DNA of 64,000 nucleotides. Origin: Pythium myriotylum. Taxonomy: Eukaryota; Oomycota; Peronosporomycetes; Pythiales; Pythiaceae. Below the pieces are notes generated by a model. The model saw only the letters and a list, made by a program, of their open reading frames with translations. It did not search any database and was not told the origin of the DNA. Below, in pieces: positions 1 through 9,677 of this stretch. A program made the translations under genes and the position numbers. The stretch is from contig JALJCQ010000020.1 in assembly GCA_023091665.1 (NCBI GenBank), positions 124,001-188,000 of the forward strand, given 5' to 3'. Positions within the stretch are counted from its first letter, which is position 1. Each line of letters starts with the position of its first letter.

Positions 1-1
1 C

Positions 2-322
2 ACCGCCATCTCCATGTGCACGCAGGAAGTACTATGGGCCAGGACGCTGCTGGAGGAGCTGGGACATGCACAGTCGCAGCCGACGATGATCAACACGGAC
101 AACAAGAGTGCTATCGCAATGGCAAAGAACGTTGGCTACAGTGCCAGGGCCAAGCACGTGGATATTCGATACCACTTCGTCCGTGAGCATCTTGCCGAAG
201 GTGCCATCGATCTCCAGTACGTGCCATCAGCCTCACAGGTCGCCGACTTCCTCACGAAGCCCATTGAGGGTAAGACGTTCCAGCGCCTCATCTCGGCGTG
301 CGGCCTCAAGGCAACGAGTTGA
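2..322 (+). CDS. Ty1/copia pol, C-terminal RNase H fragment (cut by window edge)
   Basis: The frame is open from base 2 to a TGA at 320-322, giving the last ~106 residues of a copia polyprotein. It shows the family's closing pattern: an EVLW-ARTLLEELG stretch, a TDNKSAIAMAKN block carrying a catalytic Asp of RNase H, the KHVDIRYHFVRE block, and the VADFLTKP end motif. RNase H degrades the RNA strand of the RNA:DNA hybrid during reverse transcription in the virus-like particle. The upstream gag, protease, integrase and RT lie outside the window. A polypurine tract and LTR follow directly, so this is the true 3' end of the element. No break is visible in this part. Confidence 0.93.
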   Translation, partial: TAISMCTQEVLWARTLLEELGHAQSQPTMINTDNKSAIAMAKNVGYSARAKHVDIRYHFVREHLAEGAIDLQYVPSASQVADFLTKPIEGKTFQRLISACGLKATS

Positions 323-330
323 GGGGGGAG
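321..330 (+). other. Polypurine tract of the copia element
   Basis: The ten bases are all purine (GAGGGGGGAG), overlap the pol stop and abut the LTR start TGTTGCA. This is the expected primer site for plus-strand synthesis. Confidence 0.85.
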
Positions 331-833
331 TGTTGCAGTTGCAGCGCCTGTCTCTTGCCTGTGTCAACTCGGTGCAGAGACGGTGACGTCAGTCCGGACG
401 CAGCATCCAGATGGAAGATGCGCTGTCGCAGATCCGGATACCGGACCAGCACAATCGACGGAAGTTGTGCTCTATGTGTTCTACTTGTTCTCGAATGTGG
501 TTCGAGAACCGGCACAACAGTGCTTGTATGGTTTGTATATGAACATCGACGGAGGCCGATGGTTCTAGAACTTCGGTTCTAGAACACAGTACTTAGCGTA
601 GTGAGAGGGAGCCGCTCACTCCACTTGCGGACTCTAACTGAATACACTCACTTTCCATTTGTATTGCTAACGACCAAGTTCAGCGAACCAGTGCTCTGAC
701 TAGCAATAGAGACACCCTCCCCAGACAAGGTATCGGTCTCGGTTAGGCATGCATCCACATCAACCCGGACGCAGATACTATTCTCCGCAGTGACTCAGTT
801 CAGCACCCCATCTACAACAACACCCATGCAACA
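331..833 (+). repeat. 3' LTR of the copia element
   Basis: The 503-bp segment begins TGTTGCA and ends TGCAACA, a perfect 7-bp terminal inverted repeat with TG...CA ends, immediately after the polypurine tract. The 5' LTR is outside the window. The target duplication should begin at 834 (ATGTC) but its partner is not visible. The right edge coincides with the point where the tandem array starts to match its other copies. Confidence 0.9.
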
Positions 834-1119
834 ATGTCCTGTTTCTGCTAAAAGGCCGTCGTCATCAAGTCTCCTGTCCTTCGACTTTTTCTTCACGACC
901 ACGTAGGACTCTTCTTCTTCGCGAGTGGACAAGTCTCCACGACCACGCCGACCACGCCGCGACCGCCCTCGCCCTCGTGTACCCATCCATCCACGCATCT
1001 ATAGATGCTTCGATCCCTTCATCGTTCCATCCGCGACCGATGGTTCGCCTTTGCTTGTTCGTGTTGAAGTGGCACACTGTGCCGAAGCAGATGCGAGGTG
1101 GGTCGCGCAGTGTGCCGTT

Positions 1120-1135
1120 AGTCATTCTCCAATTG
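1120..1135 (+). promoter_or_regulatory. Oomycete-type Inr/FPR core promoter of gene A, copy 1
   Basis: AGTCATTCTCCAATTG matches 13 of 16 positions of the published oomycete start-site consensus GCTCATTYYNCAWTTT. It lies 38 bp before the ATG at 1174. The same sequence is at 14011-14026, 26966-26981 and 39903-39918 in the other copies. It supports both the oomycete origin and the chosen start. Confidence 0.6.
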
Positions 1136-1173
1136 GCTCTCGACCTCTCTCACCGTTTCCACACATAACGCCC

Positions 1174-1932
1174 ATGAGTGTCCACGCACCGCACGTTGCC
1201 TCCATCTGCTTCCACGACCACGATTACCACCACTACAATCTCCCACGGCAAACACCACTTGACGTCACGTGCTGCAGCACGGCCGAGCGAGACCTCGTAT
1301 ACCTCGACGCGCTCTATACCCAGGACGACTCTCTCAACAGCGACTTTGTCAACGCCTTTGTGGCCGAGCTTCCGTCGTTGCTCACCGACAAGTTTAACAT
1401 CACAGTCTCCACGCCGCGCGTCACAGTCTCGACGTCTGCTCCCACCCAACGCAAGGCATCGTCCACTGCCAAACCCACCAAACCACCTGCAAGACGCATC
1501 CGCAAGCGCAAGCGCTCCGACAAAGAGAAGCAGAAAGAGAGCTCCGAGCGACACGCCAGACAGGTAAAGTAACACGCTCGTAGTCTTGCCAAGCTGGGAT
1601 AGTGGTCGCAACACCACAGTCTCAGCACAGCACACGAGTAGACCCCTCAGCTCTGACCGTTGCTTGCTCTGTCTGTATTACAGCTCGAGTTTCGTCAGCG
1701 TCGCCGAGTCTGTCTCGACAAAGAAGCTCAGCTCCGGCGCCATATCCGACGCTGGGTCCACCAGTACGCGGCTGTGATCGGGATGGCAGCCGACGAGACC
1801 ATCTTGCCGTATCTTCCTTCAGAGTTACGTGCGATCATGGACAGGTCCGACGCGTCGATCGCCACATTTCGCGGGTTTGCAGGTGTGACTTTGCTCACGG
1901 AAGCGATCAACCAGCTCCCGTTGTGGTGGTAG
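1174..1932 (+). CDS. Gene A, copy 1: bZIP-like protein with conserved WW-ending C-terminal domain
   Basis: Two exons, 1174-1563 and 1684-1932, joined by a phase-0 intron (GTAAAG...TTACAG, 120 bp) give 212 residues. The N-terminal ~90 residues are acidic and unrecognised. A Lys/Arg-rich stretch (RRIRKRKRSDKEKQK) precedes the splice site. Exon 2 opens with LEFRQRRR, which resembles the Q-x-x-[YF]-R-x-R-Q-R part of oomycete bZIP basic regions, then a helix, WVHQYA, the core PSELRAIMDRSDA, and an end in LPLWW. The ATG is chosen because an Inr-like site lies 38 bp upstream; the frame is open further upstream (from 925) but low in complexity. Genes B and C share the layout. A DNA-binding nuclear role is inference. 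This copy carries 5' differences from copies 2-4: a 3-bp length change near 1195, Asn for Asp near 1336 and Phe for Leu near 1393. Confidence 0.7.
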
Positions 1933-2109
1933 ATGTATGCTGTTGTCACTCATCAGAATCTCCGTCTACATAAGCCTCCTGTGAATATTGATCGTCGCAA
2001 TACGTACTAGTACATACAACGTCCCGATGGCTCAGTTGTCAGACCGTGTGATATCAACCTAATGGTGGATAGAGTGTCCAATCTTGCCGCCACCTAGGCA
2101 AGATGCAGT

Positions 2110-2189
<80 letters not shown>

Positions 2190-3132
2190 ACTCTCAATCG
2201 AGTTACCATTCGGTTACGCTAGAGAGGAGCGACATGCGCTACAACTGCGACTTCTGTCATCACCACTTAGTGGCGACTCTTCGAGACGCACCCGCGGGAT
2301 ACGATGTTTGCTGACAGCGCCTCGCACATGCAATGTCAGGATCATGCTGTGCGACCGCGACAGACGCGAAAATAGCACCCAACACAACAGCAAAAAACTT
2401 CGTGTTGACTGCTAAGCCCCGATGAGCTGACGCTAGGTAGGTCGTCGAGGATTGCGAGAGTGTCTGACTCCATCTGTCTAGGGCTTAAAAAAACATCTTG
2501 TCGACTGGTTGACTTGAGAAGTACCGGTACATGGGGAAACGATATGTGGGTCCTGAGACAGAGGATTCGAGAATGAGCGCTTTTGAAGTATGTTCGCCCT
2601 AGGACTTCAGCTTGTCAAAGGTGTTAACCTTCGAGCCTGGCCGAAGCGCTTGAACTAAACCATACTCTCTTACGACTCCACAACCACTGAACCGTTGCCA
2701 ACCTGAAGTTGCTCTAGGCAACTCCAAAGCGCGGTGGAGGACCTGCGGCTAGGGTGCGCTACGAATCTAGGAGTAGAGAGCTAGACGCTCTGAGGATCTC
2801 CAACGATCTCACATGAGCGTGATCGAAGTTGTCGAAACCAGTCAAGCAATTCCGATTCACTAGTTGAACTCGTTAGCCTTCATCATCATCTCCCACACGA
2901 GCGTGGTCCAAGCCGGTACAAAAGCAGGAGCAGAGGAGTATGAGCTGGAGCTGGGGTTGGTGGGTACGTTGGGTTACCCTACTTAAGCACCAAGTTCCGT
3001 GATATTCAGATCGAATAGACTTTCATTGTCTCGTGAATATAGTGACAGATAACCAAAGTCGCGGTCCAATAGGCGCAAGCAAAATGTACTCGAGAAATAT
3101 GTACGATCACCTTAAGTATGCAAATGTGCTGA
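1933..3132. other. Interval between convergent genes A and B, no gene seen
   Basis: Apart from the GA tract I see no coding segment, RNA gene or long repeat. The interval is stop-rich in all frames. The same interval recurs at 14826-16087 and 27781-29024. It probably holds the 3' untranslated regions of A and B, which face each other. Confidence 0.6.
2112..2187 (+). repeat. GA dinucleotide microsatellite, copy 1 (76 bp)
   Basis: An uninterrupted GA tract, the shortest of the three array copies (138 and 120 bp in copies 2 and 3). It lies in the non-coding interval between genes A and B. Confidence 0.97.
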
Positions 3133-3977
3133 CTACCACCAGTTGTACATATTGTTCACGAACTCTAGGGTCCTCTTCTTTCCCGTGAAGTTTTGATACG
3201 CTTCCCGAGCAGCCTCCGATCGAGCCATGATTTGTCGTAGTTCAACAGGGAGGAAGAGAAGAATCCGCTGATCGACACCTTCGCCAATCGCCCCGGCGTA
3301 CTGATGGATCCACAGCTTTACGTACTGCCACACATGTCTCTCCGTTTGGAGGCATGTTCGGCGCAACTCGCGCACTTCAGCCTGAGAGCCAGATGGAGTT
3401 CGAATTAATGTTCATAAAACTCCATTGCATTGCCGTATAGCTTACCGCTCGCCGCTGACGCCTTCGCCTCTCTCTCCGTGTGGTGTTGCTTTCGAACGCG
3501 GCGACGCTTGCTCCCTGGTAGTTTCGCGGGTCCTCGGAATCGCCGGCGAGTTGCTGTGACTTGAGTTTTGACAAGGTTGACCGTCGCATCAGTTGGTAGG
3601 AAGTCGTCGGTGGCTTCACTGCGCGGGTGGCTCGGTGTGATCGGGTCAATCACGATGAGACTCGCAAGGCTATGGATCTCGCTAGATTTAAGAACGAGAC
3701 CGCGCAGGGAGAAGTTGCTATCGCTCATGGTCGACTTTTCCGAAATGAACTTGAAGCAAGCGTCACTCAGCATGCTGCCGAACAGACGCGACGCGGCATG
3801 GGAAGCCTGCCCATCCACCAAGGAAGGCATCCGATCCAACTGTAAGAGGTTGAGGCGCTGCCTAACCAACAGGTTAGGCATCATGTATCGACGCCTAACC
3901 ACTTGTGTGACTTCGATCCATTGGTTTCGGTGCATGTGGACGTTCAACCCCTGGTCTCGCTGCACCGTGCAAGTCAA
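3133..3977 (-). CDS. Gene B, copy 1: second member of the bZIP-like family
   Basis: Read on the minus strand, exon 1 (3977-3446) and exon 2 (3374-3133) are joined by a 71-bp intron (GTAAGC...GAAG). The phase-1 join restores a GTG codon and keeps the frame. The open frame gives about 258 residues; the true start may be a later Met such as 3830. Exon 1 ends with SKRRRVRKQHH-TEREAK; exon 2 gives RELRRTCLQTERHVW, WIHQYA, the core PVELRQIMARSEA, FTGKK and a terminal NWW. The match to gene A starts at the splice junction and runs to the last residue, so the two are paralogues. It is convergent with gene A and divergent from the DIRS-like element. No stop or frameshift interrupts the spliced frame. 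Function unknown. Confidence 0.65.
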
Positions 3978-4310
3978 CGACTTGGTCTCTTCTCACGCGA
4001 CTTTAGTGAAGAGACTTAGTTAATCGTACGTTTTGGAGTGCAAGCGGAATACTACGTAGCCATTTCAGAACTTTGATATAATGTGCATCTGTTGGCAGAG
4101 GCCAAAGAGCCAGTTTCCGGAACCAGGTGGTGCAAGCATCCGCCTCAGCACGAAGGCCAGCATCTCCGATCGACTGGCCTCGAAGAGGCCTTCATTTCCC
4201 ACAAGAAAGTAGCCCAGAGTAGCCGTAGCCTAGTCATTCTGCATCTCTCCGAGCAACGCTCACAGCAACTACAGCGACAAGTAACCAAGACGTTCGACAA
4301 CATCCTCACG

Positions 4311-6413
4311 ATGAGTAGTTCTCAGTTCCACGTCCTCCTTATGCCGGAAGACTTCATTGGAGCATCTCCGAGTGACCACCCAGTCTATGCTACTGTGGTG
4401 TCTACCTCCAGCACGCAGGCAACGGTGGGTCTCCTCTCCGCGCCGCACGTGACTGCACAAGTCCGACTCGCCACCGCCCGTGCACGCCGCGTGGACCCTC
4501 ACGAACTCGACGCTGGCGCTGTCGGTGAGTAGCTTCGTAAGCCAGTCGTTGGCGTCCACGATGGTCTCTACGTCTACGGCCAAGTAGTCGCCTACGATGG
4601 CTCTATGGTCACCATTCGTACGACGAGTGGTGAAGTCGAATCCACGTCAGACGACCTCGACGAAGTCGCCCCCGTCCTATGTTTCCTCCTCGCCCACGCG
4701 CAGTTTGATACATCGACAACCACGCCGGAGGTACTGTCCCAGTACCACGTTACCATTCTCGATCGGCTACTCGGACGCCCAGGTCGCACCCGCCGTGGGC
4801 GCACCCAACCGCAACCACCAGCACCTACACGGTCCATCCCACGCCTACTAGCCGGTATCGTGCCAACTCGACTCCAACCAGCACCGGGTGAGGTGCAGGA
4901 GTGGATTCAGGCAGACTCTGGCACCACAACATCCGTCAGCTCCCGACATGCCATCGACTTTGCGTATTTCATCGACGGTGAACGCCCAATCCCGCGTAGT
5001 CTACTAGCCGCCATCGGCCGACGGTTCGACGAAGATCCCTCGCTCTCCTCTGTGAACGAGCAACGCACGATGGGCGGTGACGCAGTATCTCCGACAACGA
5101 CGCTTGCCCGCCTGCACGGCGCAAACCGACACACCCTCTCCAGTCCACCCGACACTGACCAAGACCCGCTGGATCAACTCGACGCACTGCTCGAAGCCGT
5201 CAACCCGACACAGCCACCAACAGTCACGATCCCCCCGACGGCACCAGCGAGCGTTCCCGCAGATCGTCCCGCTGGCGCCAGTATGCATGCACGGGTCCTT
5301 GAGGCCATCGCCGACAAACCCGAGCTGGTCAGGTTTTATCTCAGTATGTGCCAAACAACCAACGCGCAGTCAACCGGCGACAACCAACCACCGACGAAGC
5401 GCCCGCGACTGGAAGCGATATCAGACCTCGTAGAGGCAACCGAACGCCACGACAGAAGACCAAAACACGAGTTTCAGCCGAGCAAGATCCAACAAGCAAT
5501 CCAGCGCACACTCGGCTCCCCCGAGTACAAAGGTAAGGAACCCATGGAAATTGTTGAGGCCATGCTGTCCTCGCGCGCCACAAAGTTCAAGCCGATCCCC
5601 GCCGTCATTATCCGTGTGTTTGCCTTCGAGTTTGGTGCACGAGGACTCTCGATCATGCACTTCACACGTTTTGATTTCGCCGCCAAACGCGCGTGGTACG
5701 CCTCTGCATCCTGCAACCTCAACAACTTCAGTGCCTCCATCTCGTTGCCAAAGCCCGACCGGCCAACCTCTCTCGACGACCTATCGAACGTCCTCACCGT
5801 CCTACACGTGTTCGTCGACGAGTTTATGGACCACGAGACGTCACGTCTTGTATCGTCGTCGCGCGAGTTTGTCGAAGAGCTCCGATCATTCAGCACATGG
5901 AGTCCGAGCGACGTCGAGACACTCACGTTTTGATTTGACAGTCTGTTCGAGTCGTACCGTGCCGCGACAGAGGTTGATTGTCGCCAGGGATCCGCCACTC
6001 GATGTTTGGTCCGCAGCAAACTCTCACTCCAAGGCCCAGACCTCCAGAGTGTATTGTACATCATCCAGTCCGAGCGATTCGCCGCGATACAACGGAGCCC
6101 GACGAATCCCAACGCTCCAGCCGATCACTCCCGCCAGCAGCATCAGTACCATCAACGCCACGACCAGAACCGCACACACCAGAACCGACCTCGCACGAAG
6201 ACGCCACAAGAAGTCATCGACGCTCTTCCCCGTCGTGGTCGACTTACAGCCTGCATGAAGTACCTGTCCCGAGGTGGATGCAGCAGCAAATCTGACGAGC
6301 GATGTGCGTTCCCCAATCATGTTCATCTTATTCCCGAAGAAGGACTTCATCCCGTAGTATTCAAGCACATCGAAGAAAAGATGGGCGGCGTCCGCGATGA
6401 ACTACGCCGCTGA
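4311..6413 (+). pseudogene. DIRS gag-like ORF with two in-frame stops and a C-terminal CCCH finger, copy 1
   Basis: The first ATG of the frame is at 4311. The frame runs through a TAG at 4530-4532 and a TGA at 5931-5933 to a TGA at 6411-6413. Segment 4605-5933 alone encodes 442 residues: a Pro/Thr-rich middle, a KRPRLE basic patch, then a globular C-terminal part (residues ~290-440). The last segment carries C-x8-C-x7-C-x4-H (CMKYLSRGGC...CAFPNH), a plausible nucleic-acid-binding finger like that of retroelement Gag proteins. Gag packages element RNA. The stops are identical in all three array copies, so they predate the amplification. Readthrough is an alternative but has no direct support. 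Confidence 0.65.
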
Positions 6414-6533
6414 CTCGCTTTCGACATTCGCGACCCCGACCGTTCCAGATCATCCGCACTCTCGCCCGCAACTGCCGACTCCACCGCCCGACCCCATCCA
6501 CAATCGCCCGCCCAGCTGAAAGAAGCCCATACC

Positions 6534-8117
6534 ATGCCAACGCCGCCGCGCTTCTCTGTCAATGCAAGCACCGCTACAGTCGTCCGCTCTCGATTGCTTG
6601 AAACACTGCACATGTACGAATCCGCCCGGCGACAAGGCCTCGTGTCCGCCTTCGTCACGGCAGGCATCCGTCCGCCACGATGTCTCGTTAGCACATCACA
6701 AACCGCTGGTGAATCCGCTCTTGACCGCGAATTGGTCACCGCACTTTCGCAGCTCGTGTCCCGAGAACACCTGAGCCTGCCCGAACTCGTTGAAACGTGG
6801 AGAGCAGAATCGCCGACCGTCCCACGACCGAATAAAGCACTCGACCCCACATGGCTCAATATCCTACTCCACGACTACCCACTCCGTACCGCTGTTGTCG
6901 ACGCCGCAAGTCGAGGCGTCACGCACATGTTCATATCACCACGTCCTCCGGACGTCACGCCCGTCGACAACCACGGTAGTGCACGAAGATACAGAACCGC
7001 CCTCGAACGTAGCCTTGCAGACGGCCAGCGTTCAGGAACATACCTCGTCGTGACTACAACCGCCGCACTTCAGTGGAAACAGCTACGGTACAGCCCCTTC
7101 GGCTGTGTACCGAAGAAAGACGCGGATCGATCGATCGAAGCCCGCCTGATCCACGATCTCTCTTGCCCACAGCAATCGTCCACTAATGCGTGCTCCGACC
7201 AGTCCCAACTGCCGTTGCTTCTTTTCGAATCTGTACAACGCATTGCCTGCCGCATAGAAGAACTCGCGGTCAAAAACCCCGGTCACACGATCAAAATGCT
7301 CAAGGGAGACGTCAAGAGTGCGTTCAGACACATACCAGTCGCGTCATCGCTCGCCGCGCACTTTGCAGGTTCATATCTCCACAACCTCACCGTCGTCGAC
7401 CTATCGCTCCCTTTTGGTTGGACCGGTTCTCCTGCCCACTACGGGGCCTTCGGTGGTGCCGTGTCGTTCCTTGTGAGCCGCGAAAGCCCTCGGTCACTCG
7501 ACCCATACGACAGCGACTCGGAGCCATTCTTCTCCTTCGTTTGGGTTGATGACCATGTGCTGATAGAACCCGACATTGGCCGTCGCACAGAACTTGCCGA
7601 GGCTGCTCTCCGGCTGAGCATGCTGGCTGTCCTCGGGCCAAACGCAATCAACGACAAGAAATTCTCGTCTTGGGAAACGTCCCTGCAAGCCCTCGGTCTC
7701 ATATGGGACACAACCATGCGATGTGTATCGATGCCACCGGATAAGGTCAACAAGGCAACAGCAAGAATAGCCAAAGCTCGATCGTCCCAGTCTGTGTCAA
7801 AGCACCAACTCGCACAGCTTCTCGGGTCACTCCGTCACGTTGGTCTTTGCTGTCGAGCAACCCGCGCCTTCCTCCAGCGTCTCCACGGTACGTGGCGACG
7901 TGCTCCACTATTCGGCACCGTCCGATTGTCCACCGACGAACTCGACGACTTAAATTGGGTTGAAACGCTGCTCACGCACAACGCCGCATCCAACGTGCCG
8001 ACGTGTGTCCTCGCAGGCACGATATCGCCCTCCATCAACCTCTTTATGGACGCAAGTGACGAAGGCTTGTGTGTCCTCTTCCCAGCCGCTCGAGAGTACA
8101 TCCGGGGTTCAATTTGA
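6534..8117 (+). CDS. DIRS-like reverse transcriptase, copy 1
   Basis: 527 residues from the ATG at 6534; the frame is open back to the gag stop at 6413. RT motifs: SPFGCVPKKD (~187-196), motif A KGDVKSAFR with Asp at ~259, motif B LPFGWTGSP (~292-300), and motif C FVWVDDH with the catalytic Asp pair at ~339-340. The ORF ends just after FMDASDEG, the first RNase H catalytic block, because the frame is lost near 8090-8115. The RNase H remainder continues one frame over. The RT core itself shows no internal break. It copies element RNA into DNA. Confidence 0.88.
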   Translation: MPTPPRFSVNASTATVVRSRLLETLHMYESARRQGLVSAFVTAGIRPPRCLVSTSQTAGESALDRELVTALSQLVSREHLSLPELVETWRAESPTVPRPNKALDPTWLNILLHDYPLRTAVVDAASRGVTHMFISPRPPDVTPVDNHGSARRYRTALERSLADGQRSGTYLVVTTTAALQWKQLRYSPFGCVPKKDADRSIEARLIHDLSCPQQSSTNACSDQSQLPLLLFESVQRIACRIEELAVKNPGHTIKMLKGDVKSAFRHIPVASSLAAHFAGSYLHNLTVVDLSLPFGWTGSPAHYGAFGGAVSFLVSRESPRSLDPYDSDSEPFFSFVWVDDHVLIEPDIGRRTELAEAALRLSMLAVLGPNAINDKKFSSWETSLQALGLIWDTTMRCVSMPPDKVNKATARIAKARSSQSVSKHQLAQLLGSLRHVGLCCRATRAFLQRLHGTWRRAPLFGTVRLSTDELDDLNWVETLLTHNAASNVPTCVLAGTISPSINLFMDASDEGLCVLFPAAREYIRGSI

Positions 8118-8525
8118 CGAAGAGGAGCGGTCACTTATCGCCAAACCGAAGGATCCCGCCGCCACCACCACCTTCTCAATCAACGTACGGGAAATGCTCA
8201 GCGCCGTATACGCCGTTATTGTATGGGGGCCACGATGGAGTCACCACGGCCGCACACACGAACCACTCCACGTCCTATGCTGGATCGACAACGTCGCAGC
8301 CGTCTCGTGGATCCGCCGGCATCACAGCCGCAACGTGTTTGGTCAAGAACTCAGCCGAGTACTCTCCTGCGCGGAGCTCATGTTCAACATCACTCTGTCT
8401 ACATCTCACCTAGAAGGCCCACGCAACACGCTGGCGGATCTTGGCTCACGGGGGTGGGCTGGCTCCAAATTGACCGAATGGGCTACTCACGTGTCTACAT
8501 GGACTGAACAGGTTGTACCATTGCA
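8100..8525 (+). pseudogene. RNase H block of the DIRS-like element, shifted +1, copy 1
   Basis: In the +1 frame relative to RT, the translation continues as INVREMLSAVYAV (catalytic Glu), VLCWIDNVAAVSW (Asp), then TSHLEGPRNTLADLGSRG (last Asp). Together with FMDAS at the end of the RT ORF this completes a DIRS-type RNase H. The frame returns to that of RT at about 8510-8540, where the recombinase begins. Two compensating indels explain this most simply; a programmed +1 shift followed by an overlapping recombinase ORF is the alternative. Confidence 0.72.
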
Positions 8526-9677
8526 GTACCGGAAGATCTACAAGCCCGTATCATCGACCTCCAATGGAAGTCACTTGCAGACACATCGAGAAAACAATAC
8601 CTCCGAACTTGGCACCAATGGTGCGACTTCTGCACCACGCACGGCCTCCCGCGTTGGCTCTCTTCCAGTAACGCCGCCGATCAATCACCACAGCTCACTA
8701 TGTTCGCAGTTTGCTGCTGGCAGCAGAGCCTCGATGGCACGACTCTCCGATACGACACCGTACGGAATAAACTCAGCCATGTCCGCTGGTGTCATCAGCT
8801 CGCCACCGGCCTCCGACCACAACTCGCACCGCAACACGATCTTGTCCTCGACGCCATGCGCCGACTCAGTCCGTCCCGCCAAGTCCGAGGGGCCGTCTCC
8901 ATCCCGATGCTCGAAGCCATTACCTCCGCCTGCAAGTTACACGTCGCCCAACACCGCGTCATTTGTGGGGCTGCGGTGCTGGGCTTCTTCTTCTGCCTCC
9001 GCGGGGCCGAGTACCTCGCCACCAATGGACGCCAACGACATCGATACTGTATCCAAGTAAGTGACATTGCGGTGTTTGACAATGACGGCTTCCGAACCAC
9101 CAGCTACAACGACGCCAAGATCGTCAAACTCACGATACGTGGCAGCAAAACCGACCAAGCCGGCCAGTCGACAACCAGAGAACTGACGAAGAGCAAAAGA
9201 GCTCCAGTCTGTCCCGTGTATGCAGCTCTGCTACTCCTCACGAACGCCAAGATCCTCGGCCTCAACGAATCCAACACACTGTGCTCGTACGAAACCAACC
9301 GTGTCCTCACATCCCAGACGATGACGACGGTTCTTCGACGGGCTGCAACCCGCTGTGGATACGACCCAGTCACGATCTCAACACACTCACTGCGTGTGGG
9401 AGGTGCAACCGCCATGCACGCCGCCGACATCAACTCCGACTCGATTCGAATGCACGGAAGGTGGGCTTCAAGTGCATACCAACGGTACATCCGTGTAGCA
9501 CCAGCGACTACAACACGCCACGCCGAACGAATGGCAAGAAGCACAGCCGCGACTCCAGTGAATCGGCCCGGGTCCTCTCAAGGGGCATCACGAGATCACG
9601 ATCTCGCCACCCGGGCCGATAACACATCAATGTACTCACCGCTGTGCTCCCCAAACGTGCTTTCAACGACGGAGTGA
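8508..9677 (+). CDS. DIRS-like tyrosine recombinase, copy 1
   Basis: The frame is open from 8508 (after a TGA at 8505-8507) to TGA at 9675. The only early ATG (8700) would cut off the N-terminal SAM-like domain visible from about 8550 (SRKQYLRTWHQWCDFC), so the protein was probably made as part of the RT polyprotein or from an overlapping start. The catalytic set of the family is present: Arg in FFFCLRGAEYL, then THSLRVGG (His and Arg), MHGRW, and Tyr in YQRYIRV. It would insert circular element DNA without a target duplication. A Ser/Arg-rich tail of ~40 residues overlaps a DNA inverted repeat at 9564-9620. Confidence 0.85.
   Translation, partial: TGCTIAVPEDLQARIIDLQWKSLADTSRKQYLRTWHQWCDFCTTHGLPRWLSSSNAADQSPQLTMFAVCCWQQSLDGTTLRYDTVRNKLSHVRWCHQLATGLRPQLAPQHDLVLDAMRRLSPSRQVRGAVSIPMLEAITSACKLHVAQHRVICGAAVLGFFFCLRGAEYLATNGRQRHRYCIQVSDIAVFDNDGFRTTSYNDAKIVKLTIRGSKTDQAGQSTTRELTKSKRAPVCPVYAALLLLTNAKILGLNESNTLCSYETNRVLTSQTMTTVLRRAATRCGYDPVTISTHSLRVGGATAMHAADINSDSIRMHGRWASSAYQRYIRVAPATTTRHAERMARSTAATPVNRPGSSQGASRDHDLATRADNTSMYSPLCSPNVLSTTE
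9564..9620 (+). repeat. Nested inverted repeat at the 3' end of the recombinase ORF, copy 1
   Basis: Outer arms of 11 bp (TCGGCCCGGGT / ACCCGGGCCGA at 9564-9574 and 9610-9620) enclose a second 7-bp stem (CGAGATC/GATCTCG, 9592-9607). Copies are at 22519-22575 and 35456-35512. Confidence 0.8.

Larger units (their letters stand above)
4077..9677 (+). mobile_element. DIRS-like tyrosine-recombinase retroelement, copy 1
   Basis: In order: a gag-like region, a CCCH-type finger, reverse transcriptase, RNase H and tyrosine recombinase, all on the plus strand. There is no DDE integrase or LTR, which is the DIRS plan: integration by a tyrosine recombinase, probably through a circular intermediate. All blocks except RNase H lie in one frame (codons starting at multiples of 3). 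Three stops (4530, 5931, 6411) and two frame changes around RNase H make it defective. I could not identify the terminal split or inverted repeats, so the ends given are those of the coding region. Confidence 0.85.

Noticed and set aside
4063..4072. TTTCAGAACT near the DIRS left side resembling the stem at 10194
   Set aside because: Only about 9 bp in common with no extension, too little to call a terminal repeat of the element.
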